Counted from the first letter of the stretch, positions 33,697-43,300 are shown. The stretch is DNA of 64,000 nucleotides from Candidatus Woesearchaeota archaeon (GCA_023898365.1 CP060219.1:744001-808000), one strand, 5' to 3'. Translations and numbers: made by a program. The notes: generated by a model from the sequence alone, not told the origin.

Positions 33697-35988
33697 CTAG
33701 CCATAGTAACTGGGGAGCTGGTCCTTCATTTCTTTGGCTTTTGCTTTGGTAAACTGCGTTTTGAGTTCTTCATACATTTTTTCAATTTCTGGCGTTACTG
33801 ACGATGTTACTTTTTTGAGCGCCTCATCGAAGTCTTCTTGGGTAACATTTCCTGTTTTCATATCGCGGCGTAATGCCATAATTGCTGCTTCTCGACAGAG
33901 TGATTCAATGTCTGCGCCAACGTAGCCTTTTGTTGCAGCCACCATTTTTTTCAGATCAATTTCATCGGTAGGGATGTTTTTGAGGTGGACTTTGAAAATT
34001 TCTTCTCTTGCTTTTTCATCAGGTGCCGTGACAAGGACAATTCTGTCAAACCGTCCCGGTCGCAGAAGTGCAGGATCTAAAATGTCTGGTCTGTTTGTTG
34101 CCCCAATCACGATAACATCATTTAAGTCTTGCAAGCCACCCATTTCGGTTAAGAGTTGATTAATAATGGAGTCATAATATTGCGCGCTGTTGTTTTGCAA
34201 TCCTCTGCGCGTTGCGATGGCGTCGATTTCATCAAAGAAAATTATTGAAGGTGATGTTTGTCGTGCTTTTTTGAAAATGTTACGAATACCTTTTTCGGTT
34301 TCGCCAATGTACATGTTCATTAATTCTGGACCTTTAATGGAGATAAAGTTTGCTTCACTCTCATTAGCAACAGCTTTTGCAAGCATAGTTTTTCCCGTGC
34401 CTGGTGGTCCATAAAGCAGAATGCCTCGTGGCGGTTTAATACCGAGTCGTAAGAAACCTTCTTTGTTGTTTAGTGGCCATTCAACTGCTTCTTTAAGTTC
34501 TTGTTTGACTGTTTCTAATCCGCCAACATCATCCCATTTCACATTTGGTACTTCAACGAGCACTTCGCGAAGTGCAGATGGACGGACTACTTTGAGTGCT
34601 TCAAGAAAGTCATTCATCGTAATACGCATCTTTTCAAGTGACTCTCGAGGAATACTTTCTGTCTCGTCAAGTTTTAAGTCAGGTAAGATTCTTCGAAGAA
34701 CGATCATTGCTGCTTCTTTAGCGAGGCTGTATAAGTCTGCGCCAACAAAACCATGGGTGATCTCTGAAATTTTTTCTAAGGAAACATTTTTGTGCAAGGG
34801 CATGTTTCTGGTGTGGATCTTGAGAATGTTTAATCGTCCTTCTTTTCCTGGCACGCCAATTTCGATTTCTCGATCGAATCGTCCGGGTCTGCGAAGTGCG
34901 GGATCAATTTGATTTGGGATGTTGGTTGCTGCAATAACGACAACTTTTCCTCTGCTCTTCAATCCATCCATCGTGGTGAGCATTTGCGCGACGACTCGTC
35001 GTTCAACTTCTCCTTTGGATTCTTCACGTTTTGGCGCGATCGCGTCGATTTCGTCAATGAAGATGATTGATGGCGCATTTTTTTCTGCTTCTTCAAATTT
35101 CTTTCTTATGTTTTGTTCACTTTCGCCGTAGAATTTACTCATAACTTCTGGTCCGTTGATCAGAATAAAGTTACTGTTTGTTTCATTTGCGATTGCTTTT
35201 GCAAGCAACGTTTTTCCTGTGCCTGGTGGGCCATGGAGTAAGACGCCTTTTGGTGCGTCAATGCCGAGTGCTTCGAAAACTTCAGGATGTTTTAATGGTA
35301 ATTCTACCATTTCGCGAATTTTTGAGAGTTCTTCGTCAAGGCCACCAATATCTTCATATGAAATATCTGGCACGACCGTGTCTTCTTTGAGTTCTACTGC
35401 TTGCGGGTTGTATTCAATTTCTGTATGTTCAGTAATTAAGACTGCGCCTTTTGGTTGTGTGTCAACGACGATGAATTTGAGGTCGCCCAATCCAAAATTA
35501 AGAAGATCTTTATCTAGTCTGCTAAAAATTTCATCAAAGTAAGGCGTGCCGGTCATCGTGGTGCGTCGGCGTTTTGCTCCGCCTAAACTAACAATATCTC
35601 CTTTGATGACTGCTCTGCCAAGAAGTCCTTGTTTGAAAATGACTGGTGAGGCGCGCACGAGAATGCCTTCGCGGGCGGGTGCGATAAAGACTTTTTTTGC
35701 ATCTTTTACTTCTGCTGGTTTGACTTTGACCATTTCACCAATGGAGGTTTTTGCGTTTCGTCGAACAACACCATCCATGCGAATGATGGGGAACCCAATG
35801 TCTCCTGGGAGGCTTCGGTCAACAATGCCAACGGTGCTGCGTTCGCCAATGATTTCGACGATATTGCCTGGTCTGATGTCGAGTTCTCGCATGAAGGAGG
35901 AATCAACTCTGACAATGCCTTTGTTGACATCATCTTGGATACTTTCGACTACTTTTAATTCAACATGTTCAGGCTTTTTTTCCGTCAT
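33697..35988 (-). CDS. CDC48/VAT-type AAA ATPase
   Basis: A 763-residue hexameric unfoldase. The N-domain (about residues 1-190) has the double-psi barrel start. Two AAA modules follow, each with GPPGTGKT (about residues 251 and 526), FIDEIDAIAPKRE or FFDEIDAIATRRG Walker B motifs, and RRPGRFDREI/LRPGRFDRIV second-region motifs. It unfolds proteins for degradation and complex remodelling. The C-terminus ends in YYG, an aromatic-Tyr-X end like the HbYX motif that docks unfoldases on the 20S proteasome. Length is normal. Confidence 0.97.
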   Translation of the reverse strand: MTEKKPEHVELKVVESIQDDVNKGIVRVDSSFMRELDIRPGNIVEIIGERSTVGIVDRSLPGDIGFPIIRMDGVVRRNAKTSIGEMVKVKPAEVKDAKKVFIAPAREGILVRASPVIFKQGLLGRAVIKGDIVSLGGAKRRRTTMTGTPYFDEIFSRLDKDLLNFGLGDLKFIVVDTQPKGAVLITEHTEIEYNPQAVELKEDTVVPDISYEDIGGLDEELSKIREMVELPLKHPEVFEALGIDAPKGVLLHGPPGTGKTLLAKAIANETNSNFILINGPEVMSKFYGESEQNIRKKFEEAEKNAPSIIFIDEIDAIAPKREESKGEVERRVVAQMLTTMDGLKSRGKVVVIAATNIPNQIDPALRRPGRFDREIEIGVPGKEGRLNILKIHTRNMPLHKNVSLEKISEITHGFVGADLYSLAKEAAMIVLRRILPDLKLDETESIPRESLEKMRITMNDFLEALKVVRPSALREVLVEVPNVKWDDVGGLETVKQELKEAVEWPLNNKEGFLRLGIKPPRGILLYGPPGTGKTMLAKAVANESEANFISIKGPELMNMYIGETEKGIRNIFKKARQTSPSIIFFDEIDAIATRRGLQNNSAQYYDSIINQLLTEMGGLQDLNDVIVIGATNRPDILDPALLRPGRFDRIVLVTAPDEKAREEIFKVHLKNIPTDEIDLKKMVAATKGYVGADIESLCREAAIMALRRDMKTGNVTQEDFDEALKKVTSSVTPEIEKMYEELKTQFTKAKAKEMKDQLPSYYG

Positions 35989-36052
35989 AGTAAACCACCA
36001 GTGTTATTTCTAGCTGGAATCGATCTGGGTTTAAAAAGGTTAAGAAAAAAAT

Positions 36053-36472
36053 TTATTTCTTTGCTTCTTTAAAGCTCACGCCACTTAAGCGAATAGGGCT
36101 TGGCAATCCAATATCTTTTGCAAGGCCAATTCCTTGTACGTTACAGTGGTAGAGAACGTAATCAAGCACTTCTTTGACTACTTCTTTTGGAAGCGGAGCT
36201 TTGCTGTCTGCTTTTTTAAGTAAATCTTCTGCTTTTTTTGTTTCAGCAAAATACAAGAGGTCTCCGATAAGTACGATTTCAGCAACGTCTGGTTCGTATT
36301 CAGCTTTCCACGTAAACTCAATTCTAATAGGTATATTATTTTCTGGTACGCGAGCTGTCGTTTTGGCTATTTTTCCAAGCTCAACACCTGTCTTGATGTT
36401 TTTAAGTGCTCGTGGGTCACTTTTTTTCTTTGTTCCGCTAATTTTTGCAAAGCTTAGTCCTGCGATGGGCAT
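36053..36472 (-). CDS. Conserved protein of unknown function beside YbjQ
   Basis: A 139-residue soluble alpha/beta protein. It has a beta-rich middle (IRIEFTWKAEYEPDVAEIVL, here about residues 50-69, and GDLLYFAE) and helical ends. A strong AAAGGTGAT site lies in the end of the ybjQ gene, four bases before ATG 36472. The longer frame upstream (to 36598) overlaps ybjQ and is not used. Coupled expression with YbjQ suggests a shared process. Family not recognised. Confidence 0.65.
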   Translation of the reverse strand: MPIAGLSFAKISGTKKKSDPRALKNIKTGVELGKIAKTTARVPENNIPIRIEFTWKAEYEPDVAEIVLIGDLLYFAETKKAEDLLKKADSKAPLPKEVVKEVLDYVLYHCNVQGIGLAKDIGLPSPIRLSGVSFKEAKK

Positions 36473-36476
36473 GGTA

Positions 36477-36794
36477 TCACCTTTGTAGTTTAACAGCTGT
36501 TCCGTAGGCAAGCACTTCTGCCGCACCTGGCATAACTTCTGCAGTGACCAGTCGCATGCAAATGATTGCATCAGCGTTAAGTTCTTTTGCTTGTGCAATC
36601 ATGCGATCAAGTGCTTCTTCTCGCGCTTCGTTAATCATCGACGTGTAGCTTTTTATTTCTCCACCAATGAGGGTTTTAAATCCTGCCATGATGTCTCTAC
36701 CTATGTGCTTGGCTCTAATAGTGCTGCCTCGCACAACGCCGAGGATTTTCGTTGCCTTTTTTCCCGGAATAGTTTCTGTTGTTGTAATAATCAT
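36477..36794 (-). CDS. YbjQ/UPF0145 family protein
   Basis: A 105-residue protein of the YbjQ family: N-terminal TTTETIPGKKATKILGVVRGSTI, the central IGGEIKSYTSMINEAREEALDRM helix (parts shown: GGEIKSYTSMINEAREEA) and AKELNADAIICMRL. Family members form homopentamers of unknown function, once annotated as heavy-metal binding. The whole domain is present at normal length. It is the promoter-proximal gene of a two-gene unit. Confidence 0.92.
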   Translation of the reverse strand: MIITTTETIPGKKATKILGVVRGSTIRAKHIGRDIMAGFKTLIGGEIKSYTSMINEAREEALDRMIAQAKELNADAIICMRLVTAEVMPGAAEVLAYGTAVKLQR

Positions 36795-36885
36795 TACGTT
36801 CTTGGAACCTGTTCTTCAATAAAAAGCTTTCGTAAATAGTCCAGAATACAAAAGTTTAAAAAAAGGTTACTACTCAAGAAGAAGT

Positions 36886-39528
36886 ATGGGGGTTGCGATC
36901 GAACGATTTGTAGATGGGGGTTCTGTTTCTCAAAAAGGTTTGGAAGATAGAGTGAAAGCTTTTGTTCTTGACACGAATGAACTCATTAACGATCCTACAG
37001 TTATCGAATCTCTTGGAAAGGATAATGTTATTGTTCTTCCAAAAATGGTTCTTGAAGAACTCGACAAATTAAAAATATCTACTGGTCCCGCTCGTTCTGC
37101 AGCAATCGAATTTTGGCAATATTACGATCGATTAACACAAGGTCTTGAGACAAGATCTGAGCTTGTTGGTCATAATAAAATTAATTCTATTATGACGTTA
37201 CCAACCGGTTTGCGCATAGTAACTTTTGATTATGCTTCTCGACGATCAGAACTTGCAGTTAACACGCCGCCTGATGACGCCATCATTAAATCTGCTGAGT
37301 TGTTAAACGAGGCTTTGAAATCTCTCTATGCTTCAGAAGAAGGTGAAGAGAAGAAGGAAATCTCTCCTGAAGAAGAAGAAAGAGAAAAAGAAATTGCTTC
37401 TGCTCGTGAGGTTATGAACGCGCTTGGAAACATTTCTGCTGTTGAAGTTATTTCAGAAGATAGGGGTTTACGTTCACTTGCACGAGGAAGGGGTCTTCGA
37501 GCAGAACCTTTACTTCAAGAGCAGCGATACTATGAGCCTCGGTCTGAACGGGAACATAATCTAGTATATTTGCTTGCAGGAACTGATGCTGGATTTACCA
37601 AAAGACATCCTGATGCAGTTGTTATAGAAGATCCTGAGCTTCATGCTCGTTTTTTTCATGACTTGAAACCAAAGCGAGATTCTTTTTATGCTGATAAGGT
37701 CTCCAAAGATCATACAAAACAACCTTCTTTTGTCGTGCTTACTGACCCTGCTGGTGTAAAAAGATATTTTCGCCTCGTGAAAGGAGTTGTTGATTCAGAA
37801 AATATGTACGTTGATATGCCTATCAATATCGTGCCTACTCGCTCAGGGCATCGTATTTTTCAAAAGATTGCGGGAGGAAAACTTCCACATAGTTCTCTCT
37901 TTAGTGAAGGCATGATTAATATTGTTTCTTCAAGAACTGATCCGAACAGCACTTCAGCATTTTTTGTAGTTGTGGAAAAAGCAGGAAGGCAGAAAAAAAT
38001 TATTACTGTTTCTCCCGAAGCATTACCAAAAAGAAAAAACAATGCAATAATGGGTTCTATAAAGCGAGAACTTACTCAAAGAAATCTTCTTGCTAAACGA
38101 TATCCAATAGATGTTGATCCAAACGGTTTTTTAGTCTTGCTTAGAAATGGTGGCAGAGAAGAAGTTATATTGATGAAAACTGACGGACATTATGAAGTTG
38201 TGCGTGACCCTTACAATCGACCTCTTGGTGCAACGCCTCCTTCTCAAGATCATGAAGGATTTCCCGGTATAACTCCTCGAAACAGAGAACAGGCAATTCT
38301 CCTCGCAGCTCTTACGAACAATTATAATCTCACCAATTTTCCAAATAAGATATTTGCAATTGAAGGTCCCGCTGGTTGCGGAAAGACGCTTCTTGCATTT
38401 GCAGCAGCGTTATATCGTCAAGCAATGTCTCTAAAAATTTCTTCTAAAGCTGCTCTTGGAAAAAAATTAAATGATCTTGAAGATAAACTAGATGATGCGC
38501 GTTCAGATGCTGAGAAAGCACACGCACATTTCTATCATCGTCATGAACCAAAGAAAACCTTGACCAATAAAGCCGATAAAGAGTTCATTGCAAAATTAAA
38601 GGATTCCTTAGGTGTTCGGTGGGATGAGTATTATACAAATTTTAGACTTATTGTGGAACGTGCTCACGAAGTTGAACAAAGTTCGCAAGGCCCTTCCCAT
38701 AAGAGAAAGAAACGCACGAGTTATTATGTGAAAAGAAGACATGCTCCAAGTGGAAAAATGGTTTCCTGTCTTGACTTTGAAAAGTTTTTTGAGCAGCAGG
38801 GTTTGAGCGGTGGGCGTTTATCAAGAGTGGATGTTTCTGACATAAATGAATATGTACGACTAGAACAACTGCTAATTGATGATGCCTATGAACGAGGAAT
38901 CTATCGAAAAGAAAAAAAAGTTGCCGAACTTTCAGAAGAAATTGAACGAGTTAAGTTACAGCTCAAAGATGCTCCTGAAGAATCGCAGCCATTGAAAGTT
39001 TACTTGGTCAAACCATCTATTCATGCTGAAGGAGAAGATCATGGGTTCCTTCCTGGTGATAAGGCGAAAAAAACTGCTCCGTGGCAAGGAAATTATCGAG
39101 ATTTGTTTGAAAAAATTGTTGGCTGGTTTGGCTCTGTCGATAAAGGCGGGTTGTTGCCGTTTGGTACCTATGATGCTTATGTGAACAGTGGTTTGCTTGA
39201 ATTTTCTATTCTCACCGAATTGATGAGTAAGTCGCTTGACAATTCAATAGTTCTTGTTGATGAAGCGCAGGACATTCGACGAAAGCAACTGAAAGATGCA
39301 GTTTTAACAAGACTGGGTTATAATTCGTCTGCCATTCTCACCGGCGATCATCTGCAAGTGCATCATCAAGGATTGTCTCGAGGAAAAGGAACTGAAATAG
39401 GATTAAAGCATGTAGTTAATACGTTTTTGGATGATCCTGATTTGCGTGACGATCGCAAATACTTTGCTCACGTTAATTTGTGGCGAATTGAGCGAAGCGA
39501 ATTGGCAAAACTCGCCGTCAAATTTTAA
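36886..39528 (+). CDS. PIN-PhoH fusion ATPase with a large insert
   Basis: An 880-residue protein. An N-terminal PIN ribonuclease domain (about residues 25-205) has the acidic-site start FVLDTNELINDP and later EDRGLRSLA. A central region (210-460) is probably beta-rich. The C-terminal PhoH-type P-loop ATPase has Walker A GPAGCGKTLLA (about 494) and Walker B VLVDEAQDI (about 789). In ordinary PhoH proteins these motifs are about 100 residues apart. Here they are nearly 300 apart, with a charged, partly coiled-coil insert (about 515-700). PIN-PhoH proteins are RNA helicase-nucleases. The ATG is 27-29 nt after a TATA box. Confidence 0.88.
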   Translation: MGVAIERFVDGGSVSQKGLEDRVKAFVLDTNELINDPTVIESLGKDNVIVLPKMVLEELDKLKISTGPARSAAIEFWQYYDRLTQGLETRSELVGHNKINSIMTLPTGLRIVTFDYASRRSELAVNTPPDDAIIKSAELLNEALKSLYASEEGEEKKEISPEEEEREKEIASAREVMNALGNISAVEVISEDRGLRSLARGRGLRAEPLLQEQRYYEPRSEREHNLVYLLAGTDAGFTKRHPDAVVIEDPELHARFFHDLKPKRDSFYADKVSKDHTKQPSFVVLTDPAGVKRYFRLVKGVVDSENMYVDMPINIVPTRSGHRIFQKIAGGKLPHSSLFSEGMINIVSSRTDPNSTSAFFVVVEKAGRQKKIITVSPEALPKRKNNAIMGSIKRELTQRNLLAKRYPIDVDPNGFLVLLRNGGREEVILMKTDGHYEVVRDPYNRPLGATPPSQDHEGFPGITPRNREQAILLAALTNNYNLTNFPNKIFAIEGPAGCGKTLLAFAAALYRQAMSLKISSKAALGKKLNDLEDKLDDARSDAEKAHAHFYHRHEPKKTLTNKADKEFIAKLKDSLGVRWDEYYTNFRLIVERAHEVEQSSQGPSHKRKKRTSYYVKRRHAPSGKMVSCLDFEKFFEQQGLSGGRLSRVDVSDINEYVRLEQLLIDDAYERGIYRKEKKVAELSEEIERVKLQLKDAPEESQPLKVYLVKPSIHAEGEDHGFLPGDKAKKTAPWQGNYRDLFEKIVGWFGSVDKGGLLPFGTYDAYVNSGLLEFSILTELMSKSLDNSIVLVDEAQDIRRKQLKDAVLTRLGYNSSAILTGDHLQVHHQGLSRGKGTEIGLKHVVNTFLDDPDLRDDRKYFAHVNLWRIERSELAKLAVKF

Positions 39529-39558
39529 GTTTCTTAACTGGTCACGTCGATTCGTAAG

Positions 39559-39568
39559 GTTTATAATA
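39559..39568 (+). promoter_or_regulatory. TATA box of the subtilase gene
   Basis: gtttataata is centred 27 nt before ATG 39590, fixing that start within a longer open frame. Confidence 0.6.
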
Positions 39569-39589
39569 TCTGTTTGTTTTATTGGATGT

Positions 39590-42319
39590 ATGGTTTGGCG
39601 TGGTGTGTTTTCCGTAGTCTTTGTTTTGCTCGTCGTAGCGGGCATTGGCATTGGTGTTGATGCCGCGCTTTCAGTCCAGGATCATCATTGTTTTACCGTT
39701 GCAGATAAACTTGTTCTTGATCAAGAAACAAATCCTCTTCTTTCGGTTGCTATTTATGATGAGACCGTTCTTTCATCTTGTCTGTCCGATGTGCGTTCGC
39801 AAACGGAGACGGTTATTTCTGCAAATGGTCATCTTTCGCTTTTTTCTGTGCTTGACAAAGACGGATCCTTTCTTGTTCGCGAATCGTTAGAACAAGATGG
39901 TGTTGCTTATCTTGTTAAGATAAAGACTGGCGAGTATGATGTGCGTAATCCAGAGGTGCAAAGGAAATTGCTCTCTTTGCTTGCAGACTATGGTGGTTCA
40001 TTCGATCGAGTCATTGGTTACTCGAAACAATGGGTTCGGGTGAAGCTTCCTGTTAGCGCTGCAAACAATTTTTTCTCTGAGCATGATTGGCTTATTGAGG
40101 AACAATATGAAGAACGATTGCTTTCTCCACAACTTGATCAGAGCGTGCCTCGCATTGGTGCGAATCTTCTTCGAGACGATCTTGGGCTAACAGGAGAAGA
40201 AGTAACAATTGGCGTTATCGATTCTGGTTTTTCACCAAGTACGGGTTCACACATGACCGCTCCTGCTTCGCAAGGTATGTTCGGTGGGCATGCGATTGAT
40301 GGAACAACGTTTGCTTATGTGCATCAACAAAATGATAACGCTATTCGCAGTTACGCAACAGTGCCATTGGATGAAGCATTTGTCTACGTGACAAAGCATT
40401 GGTTTGCCGGTGGAAGTTTGTTTGTTCGTGCATATGCCAATGGTCCTCAGTCAACTATTTCTTTCTCTGCGCCTCGTGAAGGAGGACAAACATTTTCTTT
40501 TTCTGATCGCACCCAAGATCCCTTTGGTTCGTTCTTTGCAGAAATTGAACAACCAGCTTTTATTGGGCGAGTTAAGATTGATGATGATTTGTTAAACGAA
40601 GCATATTTTCGTTGGGAGGAAGATCAAGTTGGGGGATTTACTGTCACTGATGTTAATCCGTATTATCATGGTCTTGTAGTGAGCAACTATCCTTATTTCC
40701 TGCTTCTTGACCTTTCCGAACTCGAAGTGCAACCCTACGATCCTTCGACGGGTCTTGACGAACCACTTGATGGGGTGCAACGTGTTGGCAGTTTTTCTGT
40801 GCGAGGCGAAACATATAATTTTATTTTGTATGATCGAGAAGAAACACTTGTCGAAGAAATCAATCCTTCGCTTTTTCGCGCAACATATGAGGGTGTTGAC
40901 ACAATCGCTTTCGATCTTGACCATGACAGCGCTGGCATCTACGAATATCAACTCACTCGTGGTAGTGATGGTACGCACGAATATTGTTTTGATCAATCTC
41001 GCTTAACCGGTCTTGGAAATTATGATCCTTGCTTTGATCCGTTCAGCACCTATTATTTTAAAGTTGATGAAGAAGGAAATGACGTGCCCATTCTTGGCTA
41101 TCCTCAGTTGAATGATCGCTATGTGTTGTTGTTTGCACCAGAGCAAGAGTTTGTTTCATATGCGCGCACATCAGAAGATTATCTTGCGCATGAATCAACG
41201 CTTGCATCCGTCTTGTTTTCACGCGATTCGGTATATACAGGAATTGTTCCTGACGCAACGTACTTTTCAGAAAAAACACATGGCTTATCGTATGGCATAG
41301 ATCCGAGCGAAGGTACCTTATCGCTACGTAATGCAATTATGGATGTAACCGATCCAGTTAGTGTGTATGTAACGACGCGTTCATCAGTTCCAGAATCTTA
41401 TTTTATAGAAAGTATTCATGACTTGGCGTCGCAAGGTGCGCACATTGTCTTGCTTTCTTCAAACACCGATCCTGCAGGTGCAGAGTATCCTGAATTATAT
41501 TGTGATGAGTTTCCCTTGGCTGAAACCATGCATTCCTATGCTTTGCACGCAAACATGCTCTTTGTTGTTCCAGCAGGAAACATTCCTTTTTTTATGATGA
41601 ACCCAGAGCTTGACGCAATTTTATATCCTGGTTGCGCCTCCTCTGCCCTCACGGTTGGTGGTGCGTCCCGAGGAAGCACTGTTTTAGAACTGTCTGGTCA
41701 CGCTCCTAATTTTAATCCGCTTAAACCAGAGATTGTTGCGCCAGGTGGTGATGTGCCGCTCTCTTCAGTTGTTGATGAAATCTATTATGATAATGGCAAC
41801 GCATTGTCACTTTTCTTTCCTATGACTGCTTCATCGTATTTAGGACTTGTTGATCCTGTCCAACTTGGCTCTGCGCGTCGAAGCACGGGAACAAGTTTGG
41901 CAGCAGCACATGCAGCAGGCGTTGCTGCGCAGCTGATGCAAGCAAATCCTAATTTATGCTGGTATGAATATCGTGCCATTTTGCAAGAGACCGCAACTGA
42001 TCTTGGCGCGCCAACGTATCGTCAAGGCAGTGGGTTGCTTAATGCGTCTGCAGCGTATGCTCGCTTGGTTGATCCGAACGCTTACTTTGATTATTGTTTT
42101 GATGAAGAATTGTTTTGTGATGATGGCACAACGCTTAATTCTTGTTCGGTAGATAATGATCCATATTTCTGTGCGTTCACACCAGAGGACGGTGTTGCGC
42201 TTGTTGCTTCGTGCCAACGCTGTGGTTGTCCGCAAGGGTATGCGTGCGTTGAAGAAAACGAACTCGTTGGCTATTGCGAATGCGTTGGTTCACACTGCGA
42301 GCAAGAATTTATTTGGTGA
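39590..42319 (+). CDS. Secreted subtilisin-like protease (S8) with a 300-residue insert
   Basis: A 909-residue exported protease. Signal peptide (about residues 5-26), propeptide-like region (30-190), then the S8 catalytic residues: Asp211 in TIGVIDSGF, His534 in LAHESTLAS (the usual HGT is HES) and Ser769 in STGTSLAAAHAAG, with the oxyanion Asn in VVPAGNIP. The Asp-His spacing is about 320 residues instead of about 35-50, because a beta-sandwich-like block is inserted. A Cys-rich tail of about 60 residues ends the protein. Without the HGT threonine activity is likely but not certain. Confidence 0.88.
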   Translation: MVWRGVFSVVFVLLVVAGIGIGVDAALSVQDHHCFTVADKLVLDQETNPLLSVAIYDETVLSSCLSDVRSQTETVISANGHLSLFSVLDKDGSFLVRESLEQDGVAYLVKIKTGEYDVRNPEVQRKLLSLLADYGGSFDRVIGYSKQWVRVKLPVSAANNFFSEHDWLIEEQYEERLLSPQLDQSVPRIGANLLRDDLGLTGEEVTIGVIDSGFSPSTGSHMTAPASQGMFGGHAIDGTTFAYVHQQNDNAIRSYATVPLDEAFVYVTKHWFAGGSLFVRAYANGPQSTISFSAPREGGQTFSFSDRTQDPFGSFFAEIEQPAFIGRVKIDDDLLNEAYFRWEEDQVGGFTVTDVNPYYHGLVVSNYPYFLLLDLSELEVQPYDPSTGLDEPLDGVQRVGSFSVRGETYNFILYDREETLVEEINPSLFRATYEGVDTIAFDLDHDSAGIYEYQLTRGSDGTHEYCFDQSRLTGLGNYDPCFDPFSTYYFKVDEEGNDVPILGYPQLNDRYVLLFAPEQEFVSYARTSEDYLAHESTLASVLFSRDSVYTGIVPDATYFSEKTHGLSYGIDPSEGTLSLRNAIMDVTDPVSVYVTTRSSVPESYFIESIHDLASQGAHIVLLSSNTDPAGAEYPELYCDEFPLAETMHSYALHANMLFVVPAGNIPFFMMNPELDAILYPGCASSALTVGGASRGSTVLELSGHAPNFNPLKPEIVAPGGDVPLSSVVDEIYYDNGNALSLFFPMTASSYLGLVDPVQLGSARRSTGTSLAAAHAAGVAAQLMQANPNLCWYEYRAILQETATDLGAPTYRQGSGLLNASAAYARLVDPNAYFDYCFDEELFCDDGTTLNSCSVDNDPYFCAFTPEDGVALVASCQRCGCPQGYACVEENELVGYCECVGSHCEQEFIW

Positions 42320-42331
42320 TTTCCTTTTCTG

Positions 42332-42496
42332 TTATACTTTTAATCTCTCTGTTGCCTTGATAACTCTACACTTACCTTGCAAGCCTTGGTTTTCTTTTAC
42401 TTCTCTGACTACGCGTTCATATTTCTCAAATATTGATCTGAATGTAGTTCCTATATACGGTAGCGAATCAATAACTGTTATCTTTTCCACTTTCAT
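42332..42496 (-). CDS. 54-residue basic small protein coupled to the hydrolase
   Basis: ATG 42496 overlaps the hydrolase stop as ATGA, the classic coupling arrangement. The frame of 54 codons is basic, with a likely helix around residues 17-37 and a single Cys43. No membrane helix or zinc motif. The family is unknown. It may be a partner of the hydrolase or the start of a decayed longer gene. Confidence 0.45.
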   Translation of the reverse strand: MKVEKITVIDSLPYIGTTFRSIFEKYERVVREVKENQGLQGKCRVIKATERLKV

Positions 42497-43050
42497 AGGG
42501 ATGTTATCCAACTCTTAATGATCTCACTAACTTCTTCAAGATTTGTGAATTCGTGTCCTTGTTCACTTTCTACAAGAGTTATGTTCGAGCAAGAATTTGC
42601 TATTTTCTGGGAGTTGACGAATGGAATTTTTTTGTCTTTTCTATCGTGAATAATGAGAATTGGTTTTTTGTGTTTCTTGATGAACTCCTTGGTCACCACA
42701 TTATCAAAAAACGAAGATAGATGCTTTAGTTGTGTATTTTCATGGAACTTATCTTCTTCTCCAAATTGAACTGCTGGCGCAAGCAACACTAGACGCTTTA
42801 CAGATTCATGTGGTGATACTAGTGCGACTCCACCTCCAAGACTTCTTGCTATGACAACCCATTCATTTCCAGAATCTTCGATTTCTTTGAAAAACGACTG
42901 TTGAATCTCACTTAATGTCAGATTCGCCAATTCATTAATTGATGACCATTTTTCGAAATCAGTAATTCTCTTATCTAACTGCTCAGAGAGGATGCTGCTG
43001 ATTCTCCCTTTTTCTTCATGAACTCCTTGTATGTACATCCATTTCAACAT
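42493..43050 (-). CDS. Small alpha/beta-hydrolase
   Basis: A 185-residue alpha/beta-hydrolase fold protein. The nucleophile elbow is ARSLGGGVAL (Ser about residue 70, with Ala in place of the first Gly of GxSxG). The acid is in IIHDRKDKKIPF (about 132-143) and the catalytic His in SEQGHEF (about 162-168). It is short, like the RBBP9/YdeN or dienelactone-type hydrolases; substrate unknown. It starts one base after a remnant of a PEP-synthase-type gene and is followed by a coupled 54-codon gene. Confidence 0.85.
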   Translation of the reverse strand: MLKWMYIQGVHEEKGRISSILSEQLDKRITDFEKWSSINELANLTLSEIQQSFFKEIEDSGNEWVVIARSLGGGVALVSPHESVKRLVLLAPAVQFGEEDKFHENTQLKHLSSFFDNVVTKEFIKKHKKPILIIHDRKDKKIPFVNSQKIANSCSNITLVESEQGHEFTNLEEVSEIIKSWITSL

Positions 43051-43051
43051 T

Positions 43052-43168
43052 TTATGTGGTTATTGGTCTTGCTTGAAGATAATAAATCTTTCCTTCTTTA
43101 ACACAGAACTCAATATCTGCTGGTTTTTGCAGCGCTTCTTCAACAATTTTGTAATCTAAAAACCCTCT
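43052..43168 (-). pseudogene. Remnant of a PEP synthase / PEP-pyruvate-binding domain gene
   Basis: Between an in-frame stop (43169-43171) and TAA at 43052, 38 codons read as the end of a PPDK/PEP-synthase N-terminal domain: IVEEALQKPADIEF, then GKIYYLQARPITT. The DIEF...YYLQARP pattern is the family's last conserved block. No start codon or remaining domain exists upstream. It abuts the hydrolase ATG with one base between. Confidence 0.7.
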
Positions 43169-43283
43169 TTAAAGCTTTGTGGAATCTTTTCGTAATTTTT
43201 ACGGGTGTGTTCGGAAAAAAAACGAGTGGTTTTCAAAATACGTAATTATTTTCCATATAGAAATTAATTAATCTTTAACAAAT

Positions 43284-43292
43284 TATTTAAAC
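43284..43292 (+). promoter_or_regulatory. TATA box of the 43315 gene
   Basis: tatttaaac is centred 27 nt before ATG 43315. Confidence 0.5.
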
Positions 43293-43300
43293 TTCAGAAT

